In this document: piece by piece, positions 17,659 to 26,879 of the stretch
Layout: every line of letters begins with the position of its first letter
Position numbering within the stretch: the stretch's first letter is position 1
Assembly: GCA_903899985.1 (NCBI GenBank)
Contig: CAIULL010000203.1
Coordinates: 1-35,010 of the forward strand
Reading direction: 5' to 3'
DNA from: an uncultured Schlesneria sp.
GTDB lineage: Bacteria > Planctomycetota > Planctomycetia > Planctomycetales > Planctomycetaceae
DNA length: 35,010 nucleotides
The notes under the pieces: model-generated
Database searches by the model: none
Seen by the model: the letters and a program-made list of their open reading frames with translations, nothing else
What the model was told of the DNA's origin: nothing
Position numbers and translations under genes: made by a program

Positions 17659-18165
17659 TCACAAATATTCATCGTCGTCGTGAAGATCGTTTTCGGTGAC
17701 GATCCGGTGACCTGCATCCGCCAGGATGTGAAGGGCCTGATCAACATCATCGACGAACATGGCGATGGCACCGCGACCATTCCGACGATAGAGCAGGGGG
17801 TATGCGTGATGAATATTGACTTCCGCTTTCACCAGAGCCGAACAAACCATGTGGATCGGTTTGTCACTGTCGGGCAATTCGACACCGACAACATCGCTTT
17901 CGCTGAAGAGAAACCCCGACAATTCTAATTTTTCGCGGGCGCGGTCAGCGTTATCGAACATCAGTCGGACCATCGCGAAGTCGACCGAATCGACGATGCT
18001 CATGGCCATGACGCGAGTGTCCAGCGATTCCAGTTGTCGCATAACATCGTTCAAGCGACCGACACGGTTTTCAAGAAAGATACAGAACTGACGCAGGCAG
18101 GGCCAATCGCGTCCGCGCATTGTTTCCGTATTGTTGGCTTCGCCCCCCTCGAAATTCTCAGGCAT
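17659..18165 (-). CDS. Double ACT-domain protein
   Basis: A 168-aa protein with two ACT-like ligand-binding units. The first is seen in RQFCIFLENRVGRLNDVMRQ followed by LESLDTRVMAMSIVDSVDFA; ENRVGRL is the usual ACT ligand-loop motif. The second is at VVGVELPDSDKPIHMVCSAL, with VNIHHAYPLLYRRNGRGAIA, and ends in a beta/alpha unit (MFVDDVDQALHIL). Similar tandem ACT proteins bind amino acids and regulate other enzymes; no catalytic domain is attached. The start at 18165 is favoured by GGAG 7 nt upstream; a longer frame begins at 18228 without one. It is divergent from the HAD phosphatase gene. The ligand is unknown. Confidence 0.8.
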   Translation of the reverse strand: MPENFEGGEANNTETMRGRDWPCLRQFCIFLENRVGRLNDVMRQLESLDTRVMAMSIVDSVDFAMVRLMFDNADRAREKLELSGFLFSESDVVGVELPDSDKPIHMVCSALVKAEVNIHHAYPLLYRRNGRGAIAMFVDDVDQALHILADAGHRIVTENDLHDDDEYL

Positions 18166-18335
18166 ATCGTCGCTCCGTCGATCACTTTCAACATGGTTCA
18201 GCGAAAACCGCGTGCGAGCCGCACGCACACTTTTCGCTTCAAACCAATTCTGGTATTCACTCTACGACAAACAAGTGTCCAGGGTCAATCGGTCGCTGGT
18301 TTTGACGGCCACCCATCTTTTACCGAGGTGTTTTT

Positions 18336-18959
18336 GTGATTCGCACCGTGCTGTTTGATATGGGGAATGTTCTTGTCCATTTCAGCCATGATCGGATGTG
18401 TTCGCAGATTGGAGCACTTTGCGGTCGAACCGGCTACGAACTTCGTCAACATCTGATTGATTCCGGTTGGCAGTGGGATTTCGAACGAGGCCTGGTGACA
18501 CCCGGGGAATTTCACCAGTGGTTTGAATCAAAATTTCATACCAAAGTCGATCTACAGAAGCTGGCCCATGCGGCATCTGACATCTTCACCCTGAACACTC
18601 CCATTGTTCCCGTTCTCGACGAACTGAAATCACGTGGCTACCGTTTGGTTTTGTTGTCGAACACCAGTGTTTTCCACTACGAATTCGTCAGTCAGCAATT
18701 TCCGCTTCTTGATCGTTTCGATGATTATGTTTTGTCCTACGAGGTCCACGCGTTGAAACCACAACCCGAGATCTACGAAGCGGCATTAAAAAAGATTGGC
18801 TGCGACGCCCCGGACTGTTTCTACACGGACGACATCCCGCAATATGTCGAGCATGGCCGCAAACACGGCCTCGACGCCGAAGTGTTTACGACGGTCGATT
18901 CCCTGAAACAACAACTCGCAACCCGTGGCATTCATTTGCGTAACAGTGTCGTCGTGTAG
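18336..18959 (+). CDS. HAD-superfamily (subfamily IA) phosphatase, YihX-like
   Basis: A 207-aa haloacid-dehalogenase-fold hydrolase. Motif I is TVLFDMGNVLVHF, in which the second Asp of DxD is replaced by Gly-Asn, as in the FDxGNV subgroup typified by E. coli YihX (glucose-1-phosphate phosphatase). Motif II is LVLLSNTS, motif III the Lys in HALKPQPEIYEAAL, and motif IV CFYTDDIPQYVEHGRKHGLD. The GTG start at 18336 has GAGG 7 nt upstream. The substrate is probably a small phosphometabolite; the exact one cannot be read from the sequence. The gene ends 11 bp before the 19.0-kb inverted repeat. Confidence 0.88.
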   Translation: MIRTVLFDMGNVLVHFSHDRMCSQIGALCGRTGYELRQHLIDSGWQWDFERGLVTPGEFHQWFESKFHTKVDLQKLAHAASDIFTLNTPIVPVLDELKSRGYRLVLLSNTSVFHYEFVSQQFPLLDRFDDYVLSYEVHALKPQPEIYEAALKKIGCDAPDCFYTDDIPQYVEHGRKHGLDAEVFTTVDSLKQQLATRGIHLRNSVVV

Positions 18960-18970
18960 TTAACGGAAGG

Positions 18971-19066
18971 GGGTCGGGCGTTCAAATTTCAAAGTTGGCC
19001 GTTCAAGCGAACCCCGTAAATAAAATCGGCCATCCGGCCAGTTTTGAAATTTGAACACCCGACCCC
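18971..19066. repeat. 24-bp inverted repeat between convergent genes
   Basis: GGGGTCGGGCGTTCAAATTT (start 18971) and its inverted partner AAATTTGAACACCCGACCCC (ending 19066) differ at one position over 24 bp. CGGCCATCCGGCC and GTTGGCCG lie inside. The element separates convergent genes, ending 10 bp from the stop of the F-type secretion gene. It could be a palindromic mobile repeat (REP/MITE-like) that now serves as a bidirectional terminator; there is no T-run. Confidence 0.8.
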
Positions 19067-19075
19067 AGTCCTTAA

Positions 19076-20128
19076 TCACATCTTTCCGGCATCGTTCAGC
19101 AGCCCGATATACATCAGTGCGATGCGGAAGATGAAGAAGATGATGACGCTCGCCACCATTCCCCAGATAACCCACGCAAGCACTGCCGTCATGGCATCAA
19201 GACTTCGTCGTGCCTGTTCTTCCAACTGCGGACTGAGACGTTCCAAAGTCTCGGGAACTGTTCCCGTTGCTTCACCGACTCGCACAAGTTCCAGGTAATC
19301 GCGAGGAAACAGATGCGTCGCGTCGAGCGCAAACGAAAGATCTTCCCCCTCGGTAATCATCGCCGTCACCATCGGCGTCATTGCTGCGAAGGCACCGTTT
19401 CCGGTCGCTTTTAAACTTGATTCGAGGCTTGGATTAATCGACATCCCCGCCTGCTGAGTCAAAGCAAAGGCCCATGAAAACCGAGCCATCGCAAATGACC
19501 GCAGGCAACCACCGATGACCGGAATTCGCAATAACGCCGAATGGACAAACTTACGTCCTTTCAAGCCGCGAACCAGAAACAAGTACAGAAACAAGCCGGC
19601 AAACGCGGTCCCGAAACAACCACCCAGCCAGGTGAGCGCCCCCAGCGTTCCTGTCAGCCCCAGTCCCAGAACATCAAATGGTTTGTCACCGCTGTTCGAT
19701 GCGATCATCCCCAGAATCCAGATCAAAAGCGCAACGATAAAGATTGCAGCGACAAGCTGGAGGATCGGGAAAGCAATCGCACTGAGAAATGTGCGGCGTA
19801 GTCGAACGAGATTGTCGTAATGGTCGGCCAGCGCATGCAGAACTTCTGGCAATGATCCCGTCTGATCAGCCACGCGGACCATATCCACCATCAATTCCGG
19901 AAACGCCTCCCCTTGATTGCTCATCGCAGTGGAAACATCAGAACCCTTCCGCAGTTCATCGACAATCTCTTCGGAAATTCGCTTCAGCTTCGGATAAGTC
20001 GACTTCCCCCCAGCAACTTGAAACGCCTTGAGGATATTCACTCCGGAATGCAGCATCGTTCCCAGCGACCGGCAAAAGGTGGCCAGCGTGGTTAACGGCA
20101 ACGTCGATGATGTCAGAATATTGGACAT
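19076..20128 (-). CDS. Type II secretion system F (GspF/PilC-like) family membrane protein
   Basis: A 350-aa polytopic inner-membrane protein with two T2SF repeats. The first has LATFCRSLGTMLHSGVNIL, FPELMVDMVRVADQTGSLPE and the LRRTF box before a membrane helix (ILQLVAAIFIVALLIWILGM). The second has FSWAFALTQQAGMSINPSLE, YLELVRVGEATGTVPETLER and a final helix (LAWVIWGMVASVIIFFIFRI). A central hydrophobic stretch gives the third helix region. These proteins form the base platform of type II secretion or type IV pilus machines. No GspE ATPase or pseudopilin gene is beside it, so it is an orphan here. The start at 20128 is chosen over 20149 because GGA lies upstream and the longer start has no site. 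Confidence 0.9.
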   Translation of the reverse strand: MSNILTSSTLPLTTLATFCRSLGTMLHSGVNILKAFQVAGGKSTYPKLKRISEEIVDELRKGSDVSTAMSNQGEAFPELMVDMVRVADQTGSLPEVLHALADHYDNLVRLRRTFLSAIAFPILQLVAAIFIVALLIWILGMIASNSGDKPFDVLGLGLTGTLGALTWLGGCFGTAFAGLFLYLFLVRGLKGRKFVHSALLRIPVIGGCLRSFAMARFSWAFALTQQAGMSINPSLESSLKATGNGAFAAMTPMVTAMITEGEDLSFALDATHLFPRDYLELVRVGEATGTVPETLERLSPQLEEQARRSLDAMTAVLAWVIWGMVASVIIFFIFRIALMYIGLLNDAGKM

Positions 20129-20149
20129 GAGGAATTCCAGAAGGTACAT

Positions 20150-20776
20150 CAGCGCAACTTGGCCGCTGAATTGTCATAGACGCCAATCGCATCAGCATAA
20201 CGAATCGGCGACGAGTACCAATCGATCCCTCAAAGAGAACCAACGCGGAAATTGAACTGCGACTTCGTCCTTCCTTCGGCCCGATTCCTCGGTTAACGAA
20301 AACATCGACATGAAGAAAATGATCAAGTTGACGAAGTTGGCCACGCTCAGCTCTTCAATAAGCCTGCAAAACAGGGATACGGATCAACTTATTGAATATT
20401 GTGAAAATGGCTGTTTGCGATACTGTCGTCGGACTCGAACACACAATATTCCTGCAGACACGCTTTGTAGATTCATTCGGGTTGCGTCGTCTCGCTAGAC
20501 TTTTTCATTGTCAGACAGAATGAATTTCACCAAGAGCCATACTGAATCGCTCGGTTTAGATGTGAAATCAACGTTGTCAAAGCGGAGAGAAGACCTGCCG
20601 TTGCGCTCGTGTGCGAAGTGGGAAGACCACTCGTACAACTTTGTCGTGGCAGGGGGGCTCGCATCACTGAAGGCGCTGAAGAGCACTGCTTGACCGGGGA
20701 CGGTCAAGCAGTGGCACAATACGATCTGACGTTATTACATCGGACGACCTGTTTTGATTGGTCGTGCCTGTGAGGC
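20150..20776. other. Intergenic region with overlapping inverted repeats
   Basis: TTCAATAAG (20354-20362) pairs with CTTATTGAA (20388-20396), and GAATATTGTG (20394-20403) pairs with CACAATATTC (20442-20451). The two stems share positions 20394-20396, so they compete. They lie about 225-325 nt upstream of the F-type secretion gene start. A weak stem ACGACC/GGTCGT (20744-20765) follows the end of the DUF11-like gene. No gene is recognised. Confidence 0.45.
20681..20717. repeat. Family A hairpin repeat, copy 3 (inverted)
   Basis: CACTGCTTGACCG (20684-20696) and CGGTCAAGCAGTG (20701-20713) with a GGGA loop, followed by GCAC. The outer flanks GAGCAC/GTGGCAC show that this copy lies in the opposite orientation to the others. 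It sits downstream of the DUF11-like gene. Confidence 0.85.
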
Positions 20777-22198
20777 TCAGCGGACTCGGGCTTTGAAGGT
20801 GACGACTCCGCCGGTCTTGCCTTTGAGCGGTTCGTCGAGTTCCCAGATCAGGATCTGGCTTCCTTCTCCGTTGTCCTGAAGAACCAGACGTCCGGCCCGG
20901 TCGGATGTCGCACTGTCGTCAACGTACTGCAGGCGAGGAGTCAAATTGTCGACGATGCGGATGTGATGGACTTCGCGTCCTCCCAGATTATCGTACCGAA
21001 TGGTGAATTCGATCTGATCGCCGGGAACGGCCGTGTTCTTGTCGGCCAGCTTGACGATCCGCAGATTCTCGGCTTCTTCCTTGTCGTCGATGGCGGTGAT
21101 CACAGCCGATGCCTGTTGGAAATGGCCTTCGAGTGCCATGTCCGTTTTCGATGAAATCACTGGATTCTCTTCTCGAGTCCAGAGTAATGCCGCCTGAATT
21201 CCGTAATTCAAACGAGCGGTGTCGGCGTCGTCGATCTTACCAAACCGAACAAACGCCAAAGCCTGGTAAATGTTCAACAACTTGTCGTGGACGGACGGGC
21301 CTCGCAGTTGTGAAACGACACCTTGATAGGCATCCATTTCCAGACCGCTGGCACGCGAACGAACGGCGAGTCGACCGGTCATTTCTCGCTTGATGGCATG
21401 CGAGGCCTTGAGTCTCGTATGAATTCCGCTCGTCATGGCCAACTGGCCGACGCCTGCGACTTCGTCCGTCATTGATTCTTCATGTGGTCGGCTGACCGTT
21501 CGTACGGACGCAAACCGTGGTGCGTAGATACAGACACGATTTGAGGGTCGCATCCGTTCGAACCCTTCGCGATCCGTGTATTCCAGGATCGTATCTTCCG
21601 ATTCAAGACCACGCCGGAAAGCGGTGTCGTAATGGACGGGAACGTCTCGGTCGCCACCGTCGCACAGATATTCGTCCGCGTAATTTTCTGGCGACGGAAG
21701 ATTGCAGGCGTCACAGGCCATCATCCCGGGGGCCATCGGATTGGGTCCGGCGGCTGGCAGGCGAGGCTCACACGGAACGCATTCAACGTCAACCGGATTC
21801 GGACAGATCTCAACCGGTGCGGCAAACCGGGGTCTTCGATGAATCCAGCCGGCTTGATCGATTCCCCCGGAACCGTCGCCGGAACGACCTTCTTCGGAGT
21901 AGCCGATCTGCTGGATCGATCGATCCTTTTTGACCTGTGTTGCACCGGCTTGAGGATGCGGATAACTCAATTGCTGGATGTCCGAGACGCGAGCTTTTCG
22001 TGCGGTCTTTGTTCCCGTTCCCTCTTTCGAACCGGGTTTCGAGACCTCGTTATAAATCGCCTGGATGTTGCCGTCATCGGGGGAGTTCGAACGGGCGGTC
22101 GTCTGAGAAACCGTCGCGCAGGCCGAACAGCTCAACGCCAGACCGATGGCGCTCCATCCGAGTACGCTGCGTCCGAGTTGGCGAGATAGCGAGATCAT
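20777..22198 (-). CDS. Secreted protein with C-terminal DUF11-like repeat domain
   Basis: A 473-aa exported protein. The N-terminus is a signal peptide (LGRSVLGWSAIGLALSCSAC); either Cys could be a lipid site, but the lipobox is poor. The middle is unstructured and contains a Cys/Pro-rich block (VEICPNPVDVECVPCEPRLP). A helical region follows. The last 100 residues form an immunoglobulin-like DUF11 domain (ADKNTAVPGDQIEFTIRYDN, then LGGREVHHIRIVDNLTP, ending GGVVTFKARVR) of the kind found in cell-surface proteins. It is last in a run of three minus-strand genes, 46 bp after its neighbour (34 bp if the upstream in-frame GTG at 22210 is used). The role is probably in the envelope; the exact function is unknown. 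Confidence 0.82.
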   Translation of the reverse strand: MISLSRQLGRSVLGWSAIGLALSCSACATVSQTTARSNSPDDGNIQAIYNEVSKPGSKEGTGTKTARKARVSDIQQLSYPHPQAGATQVKKDRSIQQIGYSEEGRSGDGSGGIDQAGWIHRRPRFAAPVEICPNPVDVECVPCEPRLPAAGPNPMAPGMMACDACNLPSPENYADEYLCDGGDRDVPVHYDTAFRRGLESEDTILEYTDREGFERMRPSNRVCIYAPRFASVRTVSRPHEESMTDEVAGVGQLAMTSGIHTRLKASHAIKREMTGRLAVRSRASGLEMDAYQGVVSQLRGPSVHDKLLNIYQALAFVRFGKIDDADTARLNYGIQAALLWTREENPVISSKTDMALEGHFQQASAVITAIDDKEEAENLRIVKLADKNTAVPGDQIEFTIRYDNLGGREVHHIRIVDNLTPRLQYVDDSATSDRAGRLVLQDNGEGSQILIWELDEPLKGKTGGVVTFKARVR

Positions 22199-22244
22199 GC
22201 TGAGACTCACATCAATGGCGAGAAATAAATTCGGATATCACTGC

Positions 22245-23072
22245 TTATCGCTGAGCAACCCGACGTGCTGTCCCTTTTCGGAGACTGATCACACCTGCCT
22301 GAGCTGTCACAGTTGGTGTTCGGTTTTCGAGATTGTTAAGTCGCGATTTCGATGCCGACTGCATCTCTTGCTGCATTTGTTGCTGGTTGACTTTGATGGG
22401 TCCGCCAGGTCCGAAAAAACGGGGATCTGGCTGATTCGGATCAGGAGTTCGTCCACCCATTCGAATGATGGCGACCGGTCGACCCAGCATATCCGCTTCG
22501 GCGATGGCGTTTTGTGACGGTTCGATCGTCGTGATTCGTTGCTTTTCGTCAAGCAGGGTGACAGGGACACGATCAGGCTGTTCCAGATAGATCACTTTCG
22601 TCACCAGTCGTCCGTTGGCGGCCCATTCGAACTCTTCTTCGGTCAGTTCAAATTCGATCGGAAAATCTTCGACCTGGCAGGTGGGTGGATGCAGGCGGTC
22701 GATCAGTTCGATCGACGGGTAGAACTCGACGCCAGGAAATTCCGGCATGCCGCTGATTCGCATGCGGTACATTTGCCCGACGACCAGACTGGCTTGTGCG
22801 GGTGCCTTAACGTCGTAAGAACGGTGGGGCGAGCCTTCGTAGTAGGTTACCAAACCCGTGGTTGGCAACGAGACCCGGACGGGCTGAAAGTATTCGAGAT
22901 TCCCTCGGCCGGAATTCGCAGCCCATTGAGCGGCGGTACCGGGCGGGCTCATCTGATTCACGGGAAACTGACGTCCGTTCACAGACGGAAACTGTTGTGC
23001 CGCGACTTTTCCACACGGCAGCGTCAGCGTCGTTATCAATGACAGCCAGAGGATCAACGAGATCCGTTTCAC
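22245..23072 (-). CDS. Secreted planctomycete-type protein, paralogue of the upstream lipoprotein
   Basis: A 275-aa exported protein that begins at GTG 23072 with AAGG 9 nt upstream. The signal peptide is residues 1-25 (ISLILWLSLITTLTLPCGKV). The core, YRMRISGMPEFPGVEFYPSI with LVTKVIYLEQPDRVP and a final AEADMLGRPVAIIRMGG, matches the same segments of the adjacent 425-aa protein ([46 protein letters not shown]). The two are clear paralogues sharing a domain of about 150 residues that I cannot name. A Gln/Met-rich tail follows (QQQMQQEMQ). The gene lies between its paralogue and the DUF11-like gene, probably in one operon. Confidence 0.82.
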   Translation of the reverse strand: MKRISLILWLSLITTLTLPCGKVAAQQFPSVNGRQFPVNQMSPPGTAAQWAANSGRGNLEYFQPVRVSLPTTGLVTYYEGSPHRSYDVKAPAQASLVVGQMYRMRISGMPEFPGVEFYPSIELIDRLHPPTCQVEDFPIEFELTEEEFEWAANGRLVTKVIYLEQPDRVPVTLLDEKQRITTIEPSQNAIAEADMLGRPVAIIRMGGRTPDPNQPDPRFFGPGGPIKVNQQQMQQEMQSASKSRLNNLENRTPTVTAQAGVISLRKGTARRVAQR

Positions 23073-23237
23073 GATAAACTGCCTTTTGGAAGAGTGCTGC
23101 TGAGTAACAGGAGTCTGTGGCGAGCCGGGCCGTATCAGTTCCCGGGATTTTTCCGAAGCGGTCGTTTTGCCAGAGAAGGGACTCAGCCCGTATGCAGCGA
23201 AGCATCCGGGCTGAGTGGTGTCACAGATGTCTGAACC

Positions 23238-24515
23238 TTACTGGCCTGGAGGACCATAACCTGGGCCTGGACCGTAACCTTGACCGTTACCTGGAACGTT
23301 CCAGGCTGGGTTCGAAAGTTCACCAGGACGATACACAGGGTGCTTTTCGGTGTATTCGACATAGCGAACTGGTTCAGGCAGGCTGAGGCCAGGTTCGTGT
23401 CGGACATCGACAAGCATGTGATCAACTGGTTTCGGCAAGTCCATGCGGGTTCGGTTACGAACCGTGTGCGACTTCAGGCTTGCTGGTCCACCGAGTGGAA
23501 GGTGTGGAGGACCGGCGAGTCCGATTGGCGTTCCGGTAATCGGCATGCCCCATGGTGGCATGTTGGCACCCGAAATCGGAGCACCAGGATATCCAGAGCC
23601 AGCAACCATCATCGCGTTGGGGATGCCGGTTCCCGTACCAACGTTACCGGCTGGGCCGATTGGCATCGGGGGAACCATTTCTCCCCGTTCTCCGTCAATT
23701 CGATAGGTCACTTGTTCAACATCGCTTCCATCACCCGATGCGAGTGGTGGGCAACCTGCCTGTCCCTGCATCTCAAGGTCCATGTTACCGATGCGGATCA
23801 CAGCCATGATCGTCCCCCGCTTGTCGGCTTCCTGGATCGGATCGACACCGGGATCAAGTCGCGTGGAAACCAGGGTTTCCACGTTGGCAATCGCCAGTTC
23901 CTGGAACCGTGCATCCGGCAGGTAAATCACTTTCGTGACGAAGTTATTGCTTTCGACCTGATCCAGGTCCTCATTCGTCAACTGAATGGGAACGCTGTTG
24001 TGCGACAGGTAAGCATCGGTGTTCGGATGAGTTGGATACACCTGCAACGTCGGGTAGAGCACCAGCCCTTCACGACCAGGAATTCCGCTGAATTTCAGGC
24101 GATAGGTCGAAGCCTGCATGAAATTGTAACGGCCAGGTGTCACGAGCTGGCGTTCGGCGTAACCGTTTGGAACCTGCCAGCCAACGTTCATTCCGTCCGG
24201 TCCGACAAACCGAACCTGGGTACTGGTCGGTGCGAAGGTACGGCTGCCGCCTGGACCCATCCCGCCACCACCCATACCGCCCGGACCCATCATCGCCAGC
24301 ACGCCGGGTCCCGGCCCGTCAACCATCGGACCTGGCCGCATCATCATTGCGGGTGGAGGTGCATGGTATTCCCCCTTGTTTGCGGCGGAATGGTTTAACC
24401 CCGCCAGATTCGGACCACCCAGGCCGGAGCTCTGGTTGATCCCCTGATGTCCATCCATGGCGCAGCCGACGCACACTACGACGACCGTGCCCAATGCGAG
24501 AAAGTACAGCTTCAT
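23238..24515 (-). CDS. Gly/Pro/Met-rich probable lipoprotein, first gene of the secreted trio
   Basis: A 425-aa exported protein starting at ATG 24515, with GAGAGGG 6 nt upstream. The N-terminus ([18 protein letters not shown]) is a lipoprotein-like signal with Cys18 as a possible lipid site. A low-complexity Gly/Met/Pro region follows ([16 protein letters not shown]), then the shared domain ([50 protein letters not shown]). A second low-complexity Gly/Pro tail ends in [17 protein letters not shown]. The longer open frame to 24827 is not supported by a ribosome site. It is divergent from the LolA-like gene, with a 272-bp gap for both promoters. It is likely to act at the outer envelope. Confidence 0.82.
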   Translation of the reverse strand: MKLYFLALGTVVVVCVGCAMDGHQGINQSSGLGGPNLAGLNHSAANKGEYHAPPPAMMMRPGPMVDGPGPGVLAMMGPGGMGGGGMGPGGSRTFAPTSTQVRFVGPDGMNVGWQVPNGYAERQLVTPGRYNFMQASTYRLKFSGIPGREGLVLYPTLQVYPTHPNTDAYLSHNSVPIQLTNEDLDQVESNNFVTKVIYLPDARFQELAIANVETLVSTRLDPGVDPIQEADKRGTIMAVIRIGNMDLEMQGQAGCPPLASGDGSDVEQVTYRIDGERGEMVPPMPIGPAGNVGTGTGIPNAMMVAGSGYPGAPISGANMPPWGMPITGTPIGLAGPPHLPLGGPASLKSHTVRNRTRMDLPKPVDHMLVDVRHEPGLSLPEPVRYVEYTEKHPVYRPGELSNPAWNVPGNGQGYGPGPGYGPPGQ

Positions 24516-24787
24516 TGCGATCCCTCTCGGGACAGGCTGCGAAACAGTGTCGATATCGTGATGGCTGGCTTCTGACTTCCAGCTCTTCTCCACATCGTCC
24601 CGTCGCCGGTCCTGTCGAATCCCTTCTGATTTGCCTTGTGACACGTTTTTCCGTCGACCCGTGCATCCGTTTCCAGTTACAATGCCATGCGTTACGATTC
24701 CCGTTCGTTCGAACTGATTCGTAACACCATGGTGACTGGCGCATCGTGGCACCTTGGTCTGCTCTTCTCTTTTCGGAAGGAACTGCG

Positions 24788-25750
24788 TTGCATCTTTGGC
24801 AAATCCGACATATTCCGAATCGTCCACAAACTTTGCTCAGATTGACGATTCTAGAAGCCGCCTTTATTCTTGTTGCCACAACCCTATTCGCAACAACAAG
24901 TTTCGTCGCTGGCCAGACCGACGAAGGTGTTAAAAATCGCGCGGAAGCGGGTGTTAAGGGGTCTGAAGCGGCAGATTTCCTCGATCGAGTCCGGCAGGAA
25001 TTGCAGACACACCAATCGGTCAAAGCTGATTTGAGCCAGAATGTTTCGATTGGAGATCAGCACTTCAAAGTCACTGGCCAATATCTTTCATCCGGTAATT
25101 CCACGACAGGAATGAAGTTGAAGGTGAACTACCTGGTAGTTCCCGATCAGGGAACTGAAGGAGAAATGCTGGAAGTTTGCGACGGCAAGGAACTTTGGAC
25201 CGTGCTGACCCTTCCTGGATCGCCGAAACGCGTCACGCACCGAAACGTGCTTCAGATTCAGAAAGCCGCATTCGCTGCCAACCAAAAAGGTATTCCCGAA
25301 TCAACCTTGAATGTTGAGCTCGGTCTGGGTGGTGTCACGGCGCTTCTTGCATCGCTGGAACGCACGATGGTGTTTGATGCCATGAAACAGGAAGAAGTTG
25401 ACGGGCATCAGACGACGATTATCCAGGGCCGCTGGAAAAAAGAGGTTGCTCAGCGATTTCCCAAGGGGAAGGATGATTCCCTGCCTCCATTCGTGCCGGA
25501 CCTCGTTCGACTGTACGTTGACTCTCAGACGCTGTTTCCCGAACGACTGCTGTATCTCAAGAAGCAGCCGGAAAAGAAAGCTCTCAGACCGTTAGTCAGT
25601 CTTGAGTTCCGGAATGTGGAACTCGACGGCCCCGTCGACGAAAAAGAATTCAAATTCGAAATTCCACCCGATGTCGTTCCCGAAGACGTGACTAAAATGT
25701 ATGTCGATCGGATTACAGGGTCGACGGAAACACCCGCAGCGACGAAATGA
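24788..25750 (+). CDS. LolA-like periplasmic protein
   Basis: A 320-aa exported protein with a LolA/LolB-type half-barrel pattern. The TTG start at 24788 is supported by GGAAGGA 6 nt upstream; a GTG at 24746 has no such site. A hydrophobic signal segment lies at about residues 17-40 ([20 protein letters not shown]). [20 protein letters not shown] with DLSQNVSIG is the typical LolA opening (helix, then strand). [17 protein letters not shown] and the closing block [20 protein letters not shown], then [15 protein letters not shown], match outer-membrane lipoprotein-sorting relatives. Its cargo is unknown. The hemH gene follows by 67 bp on the same strand, and the two may be co-transcribed. Confidence 0.72.
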   Translation: MHLWQIRHIPNRPQTLLRLTILEAAFILVATTLFATTSFVAGQTDEGVKNRAEAGVKGSEAADFLDRVRQELQTHQSVKADLSQNVSIGDQHFKVTGQYLSSGNSTTGMKLKVNYLVVPDQGTEGEMLEVCDGKELWTVLTLPGSPKRVTHRNVLQIQKAAFAANQKGIPESTLNVELGLGGVTALLASLERTMVFDAMKQEEVDGHQTTIIQGRWKKEVAQRFPKGKDDSLPPFVPDLVRLYVDSQTLFPERLLYLKKQPEKKALRPLVSLEFRNVELDGPVDEKEFKFEIPPDVVPEDVTKMYVDRITGSTETPAATK

Positions 25751-25817
25751 CGCTCTGAATCTGATTGCTGTATTTTCTTCACGCTGAAACTCGACTGAAA
25801 TTCATCAGGAACCTGTT

Positions 25818-26879
25818 GTGTCCGACTCGGAAAAACTTCCCTACGACGCTCTGCTTGTTGTCTCGTTTGGTGGACCGGAAAAACCCGATGATGTGATCCC
25901 CTTCCTTGAAAATGTCTTGCGAGGCAAACCTGTCCCCCGCGAGCGATTGCTGGAAGTCGCCGAACACTATCACCATTTTAACGGCGTCAGTCCGATCAAC
26001 GCCCAGGTGAGAGAATTCATCGACGCGCTGAGAGCGGAACTGACTCGATCAGAGATCCATTTGCCGATCTATTGGGGAAATCGCAACTGGCATCCGCTGC
26101 TGGCTGACACGCTGGGCGAAATGAAACGGGATGGCATCAAACGCGCCCTGGCCTTCGTCACATCGGCTTACAGTTCTTATTCAGGCTGCCGTCAATATCG
26201 AGAGAACGTGGAAAAAGCACGCGAGGAAGTCGGTCCAGACGCTCCAACCGTCGACAAGATTCGCGTGTTCTACAACCATCCAGGTTTCATTGCGGCCAAC
26301 GTCGACCGAATTCGGACTGCATTTGAGACGCTTTCGCCAGAAAACCGGTCAACCGCAACGCTGGCGTTCACGGCACACAGCATCCCGCTGACAATGTCGA
26401 CGAATTGCAACTACGTCAAACAACTTGAAGAATGCTGCCGACTGATCGCGCAAGAGCTTCAAATTCCGCCCAATCGCTGGCGTCTGGTCTACCAGAGCCG
26501 AAGCGGTCGGCCGGGAGACCCCTGGTTGGAGCCGGACATCGGTGACTACATCCGCGAGCTGAAAACCGCTGGTCAGAAGTCTGTCGTGATCGCTCCGGTC
26601 GGATTCCTGTCGGATCACATGGAAGTTCTGTTTGATCTCGATGAAGAGGCCAAAGGAATCTGTCACGAGGTGGGAATCGAAATGGCTCGTGCCGAAACCG
26701 TCGGGACCCATCCCGTGTTTGTTGAGTGCATTCGGGAACTGATTGAAGAACGTCTCGGGCGTCGTACCGAAAAACGAGCGATCGGGCAATTCGGCCCCAA
26801 TCATGACGTTTGCCCCGTCGATTGCTGCCTTTACACAATCCCACAAAGACCCCATCCACCAGCCCCGGTTGCAAAGTAA
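25818..26879 (+). CDS. hemH: Ferrochelatase
   Basis: This enzyme inserts Fe2+ into porphyrin in the last step of haem synthesis. The protein is 353 aa and starts at GTG 25818 with AGGA 7 nt upstream. Family motifs run in order: LLVVSFGGPEKPDDVIPFLE, GVSPINAQ, YWGNRNWHP, TSAYSSYSGCRQYRENVEKA, TAHSIPLTMS (catalytic His187), YQSRSGRPGDPWLEPDI and GFLSDHMEVLFDLDEEA (Glu269). Cys124 in SGCRQYRE and the C-terminal Cys332, Cys336 and Cys337 (VCPVDCC) are four possible ligands for a [2Fe-2S] cluster, as known in ferrochelatases of some bacteria and animals. It follows the LolA-like gene closely. The C-terminus ends in Pro-rich residues. Confidence 0.96.
   Translation: MSDSEKLPYDALLVVSFGGPEKPDDVIPFLENVLRGKPVPRERLLEVAEHYHHFNGVSPINAQVREFIDALRAELTRSEIHLPIYWGNRNWHPLLADTLGEMKRDGIKRALAFVTSAYSSYSGCRQYRENVEKAREEVGPDAPTVDKIRVFYNHPGFIAANVDRIRTAFETLSPENRSTATLAFTAHSIPLTMSTNCNYVKQLEECCRLIAQELQIPPNRWRLVYQSRSGRPGDPWLEPDIGDYIRELKTAGQKSVVIAPVGFLSDHMEVLFDLDEEAKGICHEVGIEMARAETVGTHPVFVECIRELIEERLGRRTEKRAIGQFGPNHDVCPVDCCLYTIPQRPHPPAPVAK

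Noticed and set aside
23280-24398. A long plus-strand open frame of 372 codons opposite the Gly/Pro-rich gene
   Set aside because: It is antisense to a GC-rich low-complexity gene, which opens all frames. It has a His/Arg/Trp-rich composition without motifs or a ribosome site.
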